Below the pieces are notes generated by a model that did not search any database, was not told where the DNA came from, and saw nothing but the letters and a program-made list of their open reading frames with translations. The position numbers and the translations under genes were made by a program. From NCBI GenBank assembly GCA_963845485.1, contig CAWJSI010000001.1, positions 248,001 through 312,000 on the forward strand: a stretch of 64,000 nucleotides of DNA, written 5' to 3'. This stretch comes from Bog-756 sp963845485 (GTDB taxonomy: Bacteria > Actinomycetota > Acidimicrobiia > Acidimicrobiales > RAAP-2). This document shows, piece by piece, positions 42,280 through 50,273 of this stretch (within the stretch, counting starts at the first letter, position 1; every line of letters begins with the position of its first letter).

Positions 42280-42710
42280 CGCCACCGAGCACCGGGCTGG
42301 CCTGGAAGACCATTGCCGTCGGGGACCGCTTGCCCGACCTCGTCGTCGACGTCACCGCCACCCGGATCGTGGCCGGGGCCATCGCCTCCCGTGACTTCAT
42401 GCCCGTCCACCACGACCGGTCCTACGCCAACTCGCAGGGCGCCCCGGACATCTTCATGAACATCCTGTCCGACACCGGCTACTGCAGCCGGTTCCTCACC
42501 GATTGGGCCGGGCCCGACGCCATGATCAAACGATTGGCCATCCGCCTCGGCGTCCCCCTCTTCCCCGACACCGCCCTCACCTACTCCGGCTCGGTCACCG
42601 CCGTACGGTCCGACGGCGCCGAGGGAGTGGTGGAGGTCGAGCTCAGAGCGGCGACCCACCTGGGCGACCACGTGACGGGCACGGCCGTGCTCACGCTGCC
42701 GACGCCGTAG
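42276..42710 (+). CDS. MaoC-like hydratase, catalytic subunit
   Basis: A 144-residue hot-dog protein with the R-hydratase active-site segment DFMPVHHDRSYA (catalytic Asp and His), followed by PDIFMNILSDTGYC and the C-terminal strand VEVELRAATHLGDHV. It starts within the stop of the preceding subunit, so equal expression of a heterodimer is expected. It adds water across a trans-2-enoyl-CoA. A terminator hairpin follows about 80 bases later. Confidence 0.85.
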   Translation: MTPPSTGLAWKTIAVGDRLPDLVVDVTATRIVAGAIASRDFMPVHHDRSYANSQGAPDIFMNILSDTGYCSRFLTDWAGPDAMIKRLAIRLGVPLFPDTALTYSGSVTAVRSDGAEGVVEVELRAATHLGDHVTGTAVLTLPTP

Positions 42711-42788
42711 CGCCGGCGGCGAACCCGTCGGGTACACGTATCCGGGACGGGTGAATGACAGTCGTGTAGTTCGACACGCGAGACACGT

Positions 42789-42801
42789 GGGGCTGTGCCC
42801 C
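42789..42801 (+). terminator. Short hairpin after the hydratase pair
   Basis: GGGGC-TGT-GCCCC, just before the next promoter. An imperfect repeat CGTGT/ACACG lies upstream. No T-tract. Confidence 0.35.
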
Positions 42802-42805
42802 GCCC

Positions 42806-42835
42806 TTGTCAGGCCCACACGTATGGCGGTACCGT
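42806..42835 (+). promoter_or_regulatory. Promoter of the XRE regulator, probably leaderless
   Basis: TTGTCA (42806-42811), 18 bp, TACCGT (42830-42835), then 9 bases to GTG 42845. Good match to a housekeeping promoter; there is no room for a leader. Confidence 0.6.
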
Positions 42836-42844
42836 GAACAACTA

Positions 42845-43249
42845 GTGGATACACACGAGTACACGTTGGAGCCCACCGGAGGGCTCGCCGAGCGGATCCA
42901 CGCCCATCGCCTGCAGCACGGGATCACCCAGCGGGAGCTGGCCGATCAACTGGGTGTGACCCAGCAGTCCGTGGCCCGCTGGGAGCAGGGCTCGCCGCCC
43001 CGGAGGTACATGCTGCGCGCCCTCGAGTCCGTGCTCGACGAGGCTCCAGCCGCCGAGTCCCCCTCGGACATGGCCGACATCATCGGTATCCGCCCTCCGG
43101 TGACCGGCGTCGTCCCGACCAGAGGGGTCGACGAGGAGCGGAAGGCCTACGTACGGGGGTGCCTCAAGCTCCTGGAGCGGGGAGAGCGGCTGCCGAACCG
43201 GGTCCTCCTCCTACTCGCCGACGAGCTGGGGTTCGGCGACGACGGCTGA
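42845..43249 (+). CDS. XRE-family helix-turn-helix regulator
   Basis: About 134 residues from GTG 42845, chosen from the promoter position. The Cro/C1-type HTH is clear (LAERIHAHRLQHGITQRELADQ followed by LGVTQQSVARWEQG). The C-terminal half (VDEERKAYVRGCLKLLERGE and on) is an unknown helical domain. Its own promoter is strong and lies in a region with short palindromes. It converges with the LLM enzyme; the two stops share one hairpin. Target genes unknown. Confidence 0.85.
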   Translation: MDTHEYTLEPTGGLAERIHAHRLQHGITQRELADQLGVTQQSVARWEQGSPPRRYMLRALESVLDEAPAAESPSDMADIIGIRPPVTGVVPTRGVDEERKAYVRGCLKLLERGERLPNRVLLLLADELGFGDDG

Positions 43250-43275
43250 CCGGGAAGCCCCGAGCCTTCCGGTCA
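43247..43275. terminator. Hairpin spanning two convergent stop codons
   Basis: TGACCGG (43247-43253) and CCGGTCA (43269-43275) pair perfectly, and their outer triplets are the stop codons of the XRE and LLM genes. Confidence 0.5.
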
Positions 43276-44190
43276 GGACCGGTAGGGGCTGATGACCTCG
43301 GTCCCGTAGCGCTCCAGACCCTCGAGGGCCTGGGCGAGCGACGAGCCGGGCACCGACACCCCGATCCAGGTGACCCCGAGCTTGGCCAACCCGTCGAGGG
43401 CGGCCATGTGGGCGTCGGCGTCGAAGTCACCGTCCAGGCGACCGCCGGCCGGCGTGCTGAAGGCGACGTCGATCTCGGACCGGTCCCGACCCTCGTCGTC
43501 CAGGAACTGCCAGAGCTCGTCCAGCATGGCGGCCAGGTCCTCGACGGTCTCGAGTGCCGGAGTCTTGGTCGTGGTCGAGAGGGTCCTCGGCGCCGGGAAC
43601 GGCGTCCACCCGTCGCCGTAGCGTGCCACCCGGCGTCGGGACAGCTTGCTGTTGCCACCCACCCAGATGGGGGGAGGGGTCCGGGGCTTCGGGTTTGCGG
43701 TCAGGCCCCTGGCGTCGATCCCCTTTCCCTCGAAGGTGAAATCGTCTTCGGTCCACATGCCCCGCAGGACGGTCACGGCCTGGTCGAAGAGGGCGTTGCG
43801 CTCCTCGAAGTCGATGCCGAGGCCCCGGTACTCGCCCCGCAGGTACCCGGTGGCCACGGCCAGGGTGAACCGGTCCTCGGAGAGCATGGCCAGCGTGGCC
43901 ACGGTCTTGGCCACGATCAGGGGGTGCCGGTAGGGGAGGACGGCGATGTTGGGGATCAGCCGGATCCGCTCGGTGACCGCGCTGCAGAAGGTGAGGGCCA
44001 CGAACGGGTCGAGGGCGTCGTGGCCCCCGGCCTTGAGCCACCGGTCGGTCGGGGCGGGATGATCGGTGAACCCGATCCCGTCGAACCCGGCGGCCTCGGT
44101 GGTCCGGGCGAAGGCCGAGATGGCCTGCCTCGTCATGAGCTCTTCGCTGGCCGGATGACTGATCATCGGGTAGGTGACAGTGAATTTCAT
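43273..44190 (-). CDS. LLM-class (luciferase-like) F420-type oxidoreductase
   Basis: A 305-residue TIM-barrel protein of the luciferase-like family, many of which use F420 in actinobacteria. Landmarks are GFDGIGFTDHPAP, the strand RIRLIPNIAVLPYRHPLIVA, LSEDRFTLAVATGYLRGEYR, PPIWVGGNSKLSRRRVARYG and a C-terminal GVTWIGVSVPG. It probably oxidises or reduces an alcohol, ketone or sulfonate; the substrate cannot be read. Start ATG 44190 was chosen because the family's first strand begins there. Confidence 0.88.
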   Translation of the reverse strand: MKFTVTYPMISHPASEELMTRQAISAFARTTEAAGFDGIGFTDHPAPTDRWLKAGGHDALDPFVALTFCSAVTERIRLIPNIAVLPYRHPLIVAKTVATLAMLSEDRFTLAVATGYLRGEYRGLGIDFEERNALFDQAVTVLRGMWTEDDFTFEGKGIDARGLTANPKPRTPPPIWVGGNSKLSRRRVARYGDGWTPFPAPRTLSTTTKTPALETVEDLAAMLDELWQFLDDEGRDRSEIDVAFSTPAGGRLDGDFDADAHMAALDGLAKLGVTWIGVSVPGSSLAQALEGLERYGTEVISPYRS

Positions 44191-44350
44191 CGTGCTCCAA
44201 GCCTTGTCGTGGGTCCCGGCCGGATGGGACCGAAGCGGTGGGCGCCCCCTCCAGGTCGGACGCCGGCGAGGCGTTGCGCAAGCACCGTAACGCGGCCTAT
44301 CGGGGTCGCGCCCGGAGGCCCGGCGGCACCGGTCGGCACCGCCGGACGGC

Positions 44351-44656
44351 TCAGAGGGTGAGCGACTCGGCGGTGTAGACCACCATCTCCGGGCGTCGCT
44401 CGGCCAAGGGGGCGACCGAGTGCACGAATGCCCGGGATTCTGGCACCTCGAAGTGGGCACGGAGTGCGTCGGCGTCGGCCCACTGCTCGACGAACACGAA
44501 GTGCTGCGGGTCTTCCACATCGCGGTGGACCGAGTGGGTGATACAGCCCGCCTCCTCACGTGACCGCCGCACGTGGGCGAGGCTGAGGCCCTCGATCTCG
44601 TCGACGGTCTCGGGTCGGGCGTGGATACTTCCGGTGACGATGATCACGCGCCTCAC
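44351..44656 (-). CDS. Antibiotic biosynthesis monooxygenase (ABM)-like protein
   Basis: A 101-residue ferredoxin-like-fold protein: VIIVTGSIHARPE, then SREEAGCITHSVHRDVEDPQ, the family strand HFVFVEQWADADALRAHFEV and a final VVYTAESL. Members include YgiN-type quinol monooxygenases and small heme-degrading enzymes; they usually act as dimers without a cofactor. GTG 44656 starts the protein; GTG 44647 is possible. It lies between the LLM enzyme and a DMT permease on the same strand. Confidence 0.82.
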   Translation of the reverse strand: MRRVIIVTGSIHARPETVDEIEGLSLAHVRRSREEAGCITHSVHRDVEDPQHFVFVEQWADADALRAHFEVPESRAFVHSVAPLAERRPEMVVYTAESLTL

Positions 44657-44687
44657 CCTACTGAGGCCGGTCCGCCCGGCCGGATGG

Positions 44688-45536
44688 TCAGCCGCGCTCC
44701 ATGGTCTCGGGGACGGTCCGCGTCAGCAGCACCACGCCCAAGCAGAGGGCTACGAAGGAGACCGCGGCAATGGCGAGGTCGAGGCTGTCAGAGGTGAAGT
44801 ACTCGCCGAAGAGATAGATGCTGAGGACGATGCTGACCAGCGGGTCCACGATGACGAGGAACGGCTGGGACGCCCGCAGTGGGCCGACGTGCAGCGCCGT
44901 CTGGGTCAGGACGGTCCCGACGATCCCACCCACGATCACCGCGTAGACGGGCCAGTGCAGGAAGGCGCCCACGATGCCGTCGGCGGTCAGCGTGTCGGTC
45001 ATGGACTTGATGAACGTCGACTCGAGCGCCCAGATCACCGACGACGCGGTGGCAAAGGCGATGGCCCGCCGACCCGGCGATCCACGCGTACCGGCCAGTG
45101 CCAGGAGGCCGGCCACACCGACGCACGACAGGACCGAGGCGACCCAGTCCCCCGAGTTGGGGGTGGCATGGCCGCCTCTCGGCTCGGCGGCCACGATGAA
45201 CACCGAGACCGCCACCGCCGTGACGAGGGCCGAGGCCCAGGCCCGCCAACTGATGGCCTGGCGGATCCAGAGGCGCCTCAGCACGAGGGAGAAGAGCAGC
45301 TCGACCATCAAGAGCGTCTGGACCACCGAGAGGGTGCCCAGATGGAGGGCAACGGCCTGGAAGACGAAGGCACCGACGAGGGCGGCCCCGCCGAACAGCC
45401 ACAGTGGGTTGCGCACCAGGTACCGGACGAACCCCCACCCGGTGGACCGGTCCGGGTCGCTGGTGCTGGCTACGTGCTGGGTGGCCACGTTCACGGCGTT
45501 GGCCAGTGCGGCGAGGAGGGCGAACAGCCAGCTCAT
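44688..45536 (-). CDS. EamA/DMT-family permease
   Basis: A 282-residue membrane protein with about ten TM segments in two repeats, the DMT (drug/metabolite) layout. Start ATG 45536 coincides with TM1 (WLFALLAALANAVNVATQHV). Typical features include GTLSVVQTLLMVELLFSLVL at the end of repeat one and the second-repeat segment PLVSIVLSIYLFGEYF. The longer frame upstream was rejected as non-homologous. Substrate unknown; export of small metabolites is usual for the family. Confidence 0.85.
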   Translation of the reverse strand: MSWLFALLAALANAVNVATQHVASTSDPDRSTGWGFVRYLVRNPLWLFGGAALVGAFVFQAVALHLGTLSVVQTLLMVELLFSLVLRRLWIRQAISWRAWASALVTAVAVSVFIVAAEPRGGHATPNSGDWVASVLSCVGVAGLLALAGTRGSPGRRAIAFATASSVIWALESTFIKSMTDTLTADGIVGAFLHWPVYAVIVGGIVGTVLTQTALHVGPLRASQPFLVIVDPLVSIVLSIYLFGEYFTSDSLDLAIAAVSFVALCLGVVLLTRTVPETMERG

Positions 45537-45683
45537 CGGTGAATGGTACTGACGCCAGGGGAACGGGACGGCCGTGCGAGCCAGGGTGTCTCTCGGTGCC
45601 CATGCCAACATGGCGGGTGGCAACGGCCGACCGAGCAAAGGATGGCGCCCCATGTGGATGCAGTGGACCCGGGATACGGCCCG

Positions 45684-46502
45684 ATGATCCTCGATCGTTT
45701 CGGGATCGCCGACCGGGTGGCCGTGGTCACCGGGGCGGGCCTCGGCATCGGGAGGGGAATCGCCATCGGACTGGCCGAGGCGGGGGCGGACGTGGCCCTG
45801 GCCGCCCGCACCGAGGGTGACCTCGAGGAGGTGGCCGCCCGCATCCGGGCCATCGGCCGCCGGGCCCTGGTCGTGCCCACCGACGTCACCGACGCGGCGG
45901 CCTGCGCCCACCTGATCACCTCGACGGTCGACACCTTCGGCCGGCTCGACATCCTCGTCAACAATGCCGGCGGGGCCATGCCCCGGGCCGCCCTGGACAC
46001 GAGCGAAGGGTTCATGGCCCGCACGTTCGCCTTCAACGTGACGGCCCCGCTGACCCTCACCAAGCTGGCCGCCCGCCAGATGGTGGACACGGTGGGACAG
46101 GGGGCGGTGGTGAACATCTCGTCCCGCTCGGCCAGCATGACCCAGACCATGTTCGTGGCCTACGGGTCGGCCAAGGCCGCCCTCGACCGCATGACCCGCA
46201 ACATCGCCCCGGAACTGGCCCCACGGGTCCGGGTCAACGCCATCGACGTCGGTGGGGTGGCCACCCGCTCCCTCGACATCGTGCTCACCGACGACGACCT
46301 GCGCCGGCAGTTCATCGAGGGCACCCCCATGCGCCGGCCCGGTGAGCCCGAGGACATCGCCTGCGCCGTGCTCTACCTGGTCTCCGATGCCTCGTCGTGG
46401 GTGACCGGCAAGGTGTTCGAGGTGGACGGAGGCAGCGAGGCGTCCTCGATCGCCGTCCCCGCCCCTCCACTCGAGCCGTCTGGCGCCGACGCGGTGGGGT
46501 GA
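45684..46502 (+). CDS. Short-chain dehydrogenase/reductase
   Basis: A 272-residue classical SDR: cofactor motif TGAGLGIG at residues 15-22, NNAGG, catalytic Ser region ISSRSAS, active-site YGSAK, and the C-terminal VDGGSEA strand. ATG 45684 was chosen because SDRs normally begin about 12 residues before the glycine motif; ATG 45642 would add a tail. It may belong to a lipid or steroid degradation set with the enoyl-CoA hydratase at 48.3 kb, but no direct link is seen. Confidence 0.85.
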   Translation: MILDRFGIADRVAVVTGAGLGIGRGIAIGLAEAGADVALAARTEGDLEEVAARIRAIGRRALVVPTDVTDAAACAHLITSTVDTFGRLDILVNNAGGAMPRAALDTSEGFMARTFAFNVTAPLTLTKLAARQMVDTVGQGAVVNISSRSASMTQTMFVAYGSAKAALDRMTRNIAPELAPRVRVNAIDVGGVATRSLDIVLTDDDLRRQFIEGTPMRRPGEPEDIACAVLYLVSDASSWVTGKVFEVDGGSEASSIAVPAPPLEPSGADAVG

Positions 46503-46562
46503 TCCTGAGCGGGCCCGATTTCACCGGCGACAACACCGCAGCTGGTGTGCGGTGGTGTGCGG

Positions 46563-46982
46563 TCAGGCCGTCGGTATCAGCCCGAGTCCCTTCTGGCAGT
46601 GGGGGCCACCCCAGTGCTCGACGATCTGCCCGTCGCGTATGCGCAGGATGGCGGTGCCGTTGATCGTCACCGGCAGTCCCGAGGCGGGAACGTCGTAGAA
46701 GGCCGAACCGGAGTGGGTGCCCTTCACCGTCCAGTTGGAGACGACCAGGTCGTCCGATTCGATCAACAGGTCCACGGTGAAGGTCATGTCGGGAAAGGCC
46801 GCCCGGGCCTGGTCCCACCACACCTGCTCCTCGCCCCTGATGTCGGTGCCCACCTTCTCGGGGCTGACCCGCTCGGTCACGTGGCTGTGGAAGTTCTCGG
46901 ACCAGAACTCATAGACCGCGTCCGTGTCGCCGGCGTCCATGGCTTCGCTGTACTTGGCCAACAGCCGCAGATTGTCTGACAT
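46563..46982 (-). CDS. SnoaL-like/NTF2-fold protein
   Basis: A 139-residue NTF2-fold protein with the SnoaL-like pattern: LLAKYSEAMDAGDTDAVYEF, FHSHVTERVS, AAFPDMTFTVDLLIESDD and VVSNWTVKGTHSG, ending in RIRDGQIVEHWGG. Members include polyketide cyclases, isomerases and binding proteins; the active site is not defined enough to assign one. Start ATG 46982 has GGGGGAA upstream. It is convergent with the SDR and divergent from the methyltransferase. Confidence 0.82.
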   Translation of the reverse strand: MSDNLRLLAKYSEAMDAGDTDAVYEFWSENFHSHVTERVSPEKVGTDIRGEEQVWWDQARAAFPDMTFTVDLLIESDDLVVSNWTVKGTHSGSAFYDVPASGLPVTINGTAILRIRDGQIVEHWGGPHCQKGLGLIPTA

Positions 46983-47112
46983 GGCGTTTCCCCCTTCATG
47001 GGCGACCGTCCGGCAGCTCCGACTCCGGCGCCAGAGCGCTCGTTCGCTCGGGTCCATGTAAGCAGCATCCGTGCCCGCCTGCCGGTGTCGGCGCCGTTGG
47101 GGCCCCTCCCGC

Positions 47113-47118
47113 TACGGT
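47113..47118 (+). promoter_or_regulatory. -10 box of the methyltransferase gene, probably leaderless
   Basis: TACGGT ends 7 bases before ATG 47126. Confidence 0.4.
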
Positions 47119-47125
47119 CGGAGCA

Positions 47126-47869
47126 ATGGCTGACCCGAGCACCACCCCGCGGGCCAGCTCGTTCGGATCGGTGGCCGAGAACTACGACCGCTTCCGTCCC
47201 GGCCCGCCGCTGGCGGCGGCCGAGTGGCTGCTTCCCGCCCCGTGCTCCCGGGCCGTCGATCTCGGCGCGGGCACTGGGGCCCTGACCAGGGTGCTGGCCG
47301 AGCGGGCGGAGCGGGTCATCGCCGTCGAGCCCGACCCGCGCATGCTGGAGGTCCTGGTCCGCCGCTCGCCCACCTTCTCTGCTATCCGGAGCTGGGCCGA
47401 GGCCATTCCCGTCCGGTCAGGGGCCGTGGACGCCGTGACCGTCTCCTCGGCCTGGCACTGGATGGATCCGGACCGGACGGTGGCCGAGACGGCCCGGATC
47501 CTCCGTTCCGGGGGTGTGCTGGGGGTGATCCGCAACGGGGCCGACCGGAGCGTCGACTGGGTGGCGGACCTGTTCGGGCCCCGGGACCCCGCTCCCGAGA
47601 GCCGGGGCCGACCCGGCCGCCGCCGCTTCGCACTACCGGCCGGGGCGCCGTTCGAGGGAGTCGATCGGACCACCATGGCCTGGGAGCTGTCGATGACAGC
47701 CGACGAGCTCGTCGGTCTCATCGGTACCTACAGCACCACCATCACCTTGGCCCCCGAGGAGCGGGAAGCCGAGTTCGACCGGGTGCGCGGCGTGGCCGCC
47801 GGCGTGGTGGTGGACGGCGTGGTGACGATGCCCATGCAGTGTCGCTGTTGGCGGGCCGTGCGGCGGTAG
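47126..47869 (+). CDS. Class I SAM-dependent methyltransferase
   Basis: A 247-residue methyltransferase of the UbiE/Trm9-like class. The SAM-binding motif I is AVDLGAGTGALTRVLAERA, with the acidic post-motif VIAVEPDPRMLEVL and motif III-like VTVSSAWHWMDPD plus RILRSGGVLGVI. The N-terminal SFGSVAENYDRFRPG is typical. The C-terminal half would bind the acceptor, which is unknown. It is transcribed alone, with a perfect C7G7 repeat right after its stop. Confidence 0.88.
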   Translation: MADPSTTPRASSFGSVAENYDRFRPGPPLAAAEWLLPAPCSRAVDLGAGTGALTRVLAERAERVIAVEPDPRMLEVLVRRSPTFSAIRSWAEAIPVRSGAVDAVTVSSAWHWMDPDRTVAETARILRSGGVLGVIRNGADRSVDWVADLFGPRDPAPESRGRPGRRRFALPAGAPFEGVDRTTMAWELSMTADELVGLIGTYSTTITLAPEEREAEFDRVRGVAAGVVVDGVVTMPMQCRCWRAVRR

Positions 47870-47883
47870 CCCCCCCGGGGGGG
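47870..47883 (+). terminator. C7-G7 palindrome directly after a stop codon
   Basis: CCCCCCCGGGGGGG starts the base after the TAG at 47867-47869. As RNA it cannot form a tight loop without opening central pairs, but it may still stall polymerase. Function uncertain. Confidence 0.35.
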
Positions 47884-47959
47884 TGGCGTCCAACGATGGG
47901 GTGGACCGTCGGTTTGGTACGGTCGCAGCGATCCGTTGACCGACCGGGAGGTGCTGACC

Positions 47960-48301
47960 ATGCTGTCGAGGAGCGAGAGGCGCCTGGCCTCGTGGTCGGA
48001 CAAGATCCAGAAGTGGGCCGACAAGCGGATCGAGGAGTTCGGCTCGAACAGCAAGGAGGGCCAGTACGCCTTCGGCGTGTCGCTCGGGGTCTCGGTGGCC
48101 AAGGGGAAGACCACCGCACCGAAGAACATGAAGAAGCGCTACAAGCCCCAGGCCATCAAGGGCTACGAGGACGTCAAGTGGCTCCTCAGCAAGGCGGTCC
48201 GGTACGGCGATGCGCCCGAGGGGAAGTTCCTCCCCCTGCTGCAGGCCCCACGAACCGAGCCGGTGACTGGATCCTGGTCCCGGAGGGACAGCCCCGACTG
48301 A
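47960..48301 (+). CDS. Hypothetical basic helical protein
   Basis: A 113-residue protein from ATG 47960, which follows GGGAGG; an upstream in-frame ATG at 47936 lies before that site. It is rich in Lys, Arg and helix-forming residues (SRSERRLASWSDKIQKWADK) and has a repeat of the pattern EEFGSNSKEGQYAFGVSLGV. No known motif. It is soluble and may bind nucleic acid because of its charge, but this is only a guess. It converges with the enoyl-CoA hydratase gene. Confidence 0.65.
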   Translation: MLSRSERRLASWSDKIQKWADKRIEEFGSNSKEGQYAFGVSLGVSVAKGKTTAPKNMKKRYKPQAIKGYEDVKWLLSKAVRYGDAPEGKFLPLLQAPRTEPVTGSWSRRDSPD

Positions 48302-48329
48302 GTCGGCCGGCCCGATCGGGCTCAGTCGG
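48294..48329. terminator. Nested hairpin between convergent genes
   Basis: Outer arms CCGACTGAG (48294-48302) and CTCAGTCGG (48321-48329) enclose a sequence that includes the palindrome GCCCGATCGGGC (48310-48321). It covers both the stop of the basic helical protein gene and the end of the hydratase gene. Confidence 0.5.
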
Positions 48330-49106
48330 TCAGCGCCCCTGCCATTGGGGTGGTCGGCGCTCGGCCGCCGCACGGAGTCCCTCGGCGGCATCCTCGGTGG
48401 CCATGGCGACCAGGCGCATGGTCTCGCCGAACCGGATGGCTTCGACCGGAGGAAGGGTCTGGGCGCGGATGGCGACCTCTTTGGTGGCCCGGGCGGCCAA
48501 CGGCGCCGCCGCCACCAGACGCCCGGCCAGCGAACGGGCCTCGTCCATCAGCTGGTCGTGGGGGACGACCCAACCGGCCAGGCCTATCTCCTTGGCCCGC
48601 TCGGCACCGATCCGTTCGCCGGTCAACAACAGCTCCATGGCGTACTGCCAGTTGATCTTCTGCGGGAGGCGGATGGCCCCGACGATGGTCGGGACCCCGA
48701 TGCCCACCTCGGGGAAGCCGAACTCGGCCCGCTCACTGGCGATGACGAAGTCGCACCAGGTGACGAGGGTCAGGCCGTAGCCCAGGCAGTAGCCGTTGAC
48801 GGCGGCGATGACCGGCTTGTAGATCTCCCACCCGCTCTCGAAGGAGTTCACCGTCGGCTTCTCCCAGAACGTCCCGGCGAACTCACCGGCGGCGTTGCCG
48901 CCGCCCCGCATGTCACCGCCGGCACAGAAGGCCCGGCCCGCTCCGGTGACGATGGCCACCCAGGCCTCCTCGTCGTCGCGGAACTGGCCGAAGGCGTCGT
49001 TGAGGGCCTGGCGCATCTCGCCGTCGATGGCGTTGAGGGCGTCGGGGCGGTTGTAGGTGATCGTCGCCACGTGGCCGTCGATCGCGTAGGTGACCAGCGT
49101 GCTCAT
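48330..49106 (-). CDS. Enoyl-CoA hydratase/isomerase (crotonase) family
   Basis: A 258-residue crotonase. The oxyanion-hole segments are TGAGRAFCAGGDMRGGG and AAVNGYCLGYGL, and the second catalytic stretch is FPEVGIGVPT. The N-terminal TYNRPDALNAI is typical. It should hydrate or isomerise an acyl-CoA; the Glu pair of true hydratases is not unambiguous, so isomerase or another activity is possible. Start ATG 49106. The aldo/keto reductase lies 54 bases upstream on the same strand. Confidence 0.88.
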   Translation of the reverse strand: MSTLVTYAIDGHVATITYNRPDALNAIDGEMRQALNDAFGQFRDDEEAWVAIVTGAGRAFCAGGDMRGGGNAAGEFAGTFWEKPTVNSFESGWEIYKPVIAAVNGYCLGYGLTLVTWCDFVIASERAEFGFPEVGIGVPTIVGAIRLPQKINWQYAMELLLTGERIGAERAKEIGLAGWVVPHDQLMDEARSLAGRLVAAAPLAARATKEVAIRAQTLPPVEAIRFGETMRLVAMATEDAAEGLRAAAERRPPQWQGR

Positions 49107-49160
49107 CCCGACAGCATGCCCCACCGTCGGACCGGTGGTCGGCGGAGCCGGCCCGGAGGA

Positions 49161-50171
49161 TCAGAGGCGGAGCTGCATGTACCAGGGGTAGGAGACCGGT
49201 GGGCGCGACACCTTGGTCAGGGCCTTGGCCTGCTCGCGGGGCAGGTCGAGATCGAAGCCGGCCAGGTTCTGGGTGAGCTGGTCGAGGGTTCGGGGTCCGA
49301 TGATGACCGAGGTGACACCGGCCTGGGCGAGCAGCCAGGCCAGGCTGACCGCCGTCGAGGTGGAGCCGAGCTCGTCGGCCACCTTTGCCACCTCGGCCAC
49401 GATCCCGAAGTTACGGTCGGTAAGGGTCAGCATCCGCATCCCCTCGGCTCCCACGTCGGTGCCCTTGCTCAGCCGTCCGTCCTCGGGCAGGTCGGCCCCT
49501 TTGGCGTACTTGCCGGTGAGCATGCCTCCACCGAGGGGGCTCCACACGATGACGGCCATGCCGTGCCGGGTGGCCGTGGGCAGGATGTCGAGCTCGATGT
49601 CCCGCCAGATGAGCGAGTACTGCGGCTGGAGGCTGACCAGCGGGGTCCCGTGGGCGCGCTCGGCCGCCCACTGGGCCTCGACCAGCTGGCTGGCGTAGAA
49701 GTTCGAGCAGCCGATGTAGCGGACCTTCCCCGACCGCACGAACGAGTCGAGGGTGTCCATGCTCTCCTCGATGGGGGTGTCGTGGTCCCAGTTGTGGAGT
49801 TGGTAGAGGTCGATGTAGTCGGTGCCCAACCGCTTGAGGCTGGCCTCGAGGGCGCGGGTCAGATGGGCCCGGGACGAACCCTTGTCGTTGGGCCCGGGGC
49901 CCATCACGTTGTAGCCCTTGGTGGCGAGGACCACCTCCTGGCGCCTGCCGGCGATGCACCGGCCCACGATCTCTTCGGAGATGCCGGCGTTGTATACGTC
50001 GGCTGTGTCGACGAAGTTGTGACCGGCATCGAGGAAGGCATCGACGATGGTCCGCGACTCGGCCTCGTCGGTACCCCACTCGGTGTTGCCGAAGGTCATC
50101 GTGCCGAGGCACGCTCGCGACACCTGCAGACCGGATCTTCCCAAGCTGACGTAGTTCACGGGTGGCACCAT
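49161..50171 (-). CDS. Aldo/keto reductase
   Basis: A 336-residue TIM-barrel oxidoreductase with the tetrad Asp/Tyr/Lys/His: NFVDTADVYNAG (Asp, Tyr), VLATKGYN (Lys) and LYQLHNWD (His). The NADPH region GCSNFYASQ and SPLGGGMLTGKY is typical of the YghZ/potassium-channel-beta group of AKRs. Start ATG 50171; a longer frame is less likely. It reduces carbonyls with NADPH; substrate unknown. The gap upstream holds paired direct and inverted repeats. Confidence 0.9.
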   Translation of the reverse strand: MVPPVNYVSLGRSGLQVSRACLGTMTFGNTEWGTDEAESRTIVDAFLDAGHNFVDTADVYNAGISEEIVGRCIAGRRQEVVLATKGYNVMGPGPNDKGSSRAHLTRALEASLKRLGTDYIDLYQLHNWDHDTPIEESMDTLDSFVRSGKVRYIGCSNFYASQLVEAQWAAERAHGTPLVSLQPQYSLIWRDIELDILPTATRHGMAVIVWSPLGGGMLTGKYAKGADLPEDGRLSKGTDVGAEGMRMLTLTDRNFGIVAEVAKVADELGSTSTAVSLAWLLAQAGVTSVIIGPRTLDQLTQNLAGFDLDLPREQAKALTKVSRPPVSYPWYMQLRL

Positions 50172-50219
50172 AACGGGAATCACCGCGCAGGATCGGGTGG
50201 CGGCCCACACCCCGGCATG

Positions 50220-50262
50220 CCGAAATTGTCACACGCCGACGGCACCCGAAATTGTCGGCGTG
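50220..50262. repeat. Direct repeats and an inverted repeat before the aldo/keto reductase
   Basis: CCGAAATTGTC occurs at 50220-50230 and 50246-50256, 26 bp apart. CACGCCGAC (50232-50240) and GTCGGCGTG (50254-50262) form a perfect 9-bp inverted repeat. The site lies upstream of the reductase and just after the VOC stop, so it could be an operator or a terminator. Confidence 0.5.
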
Positions 50263-50273
50263 GGTTGGGCGAC

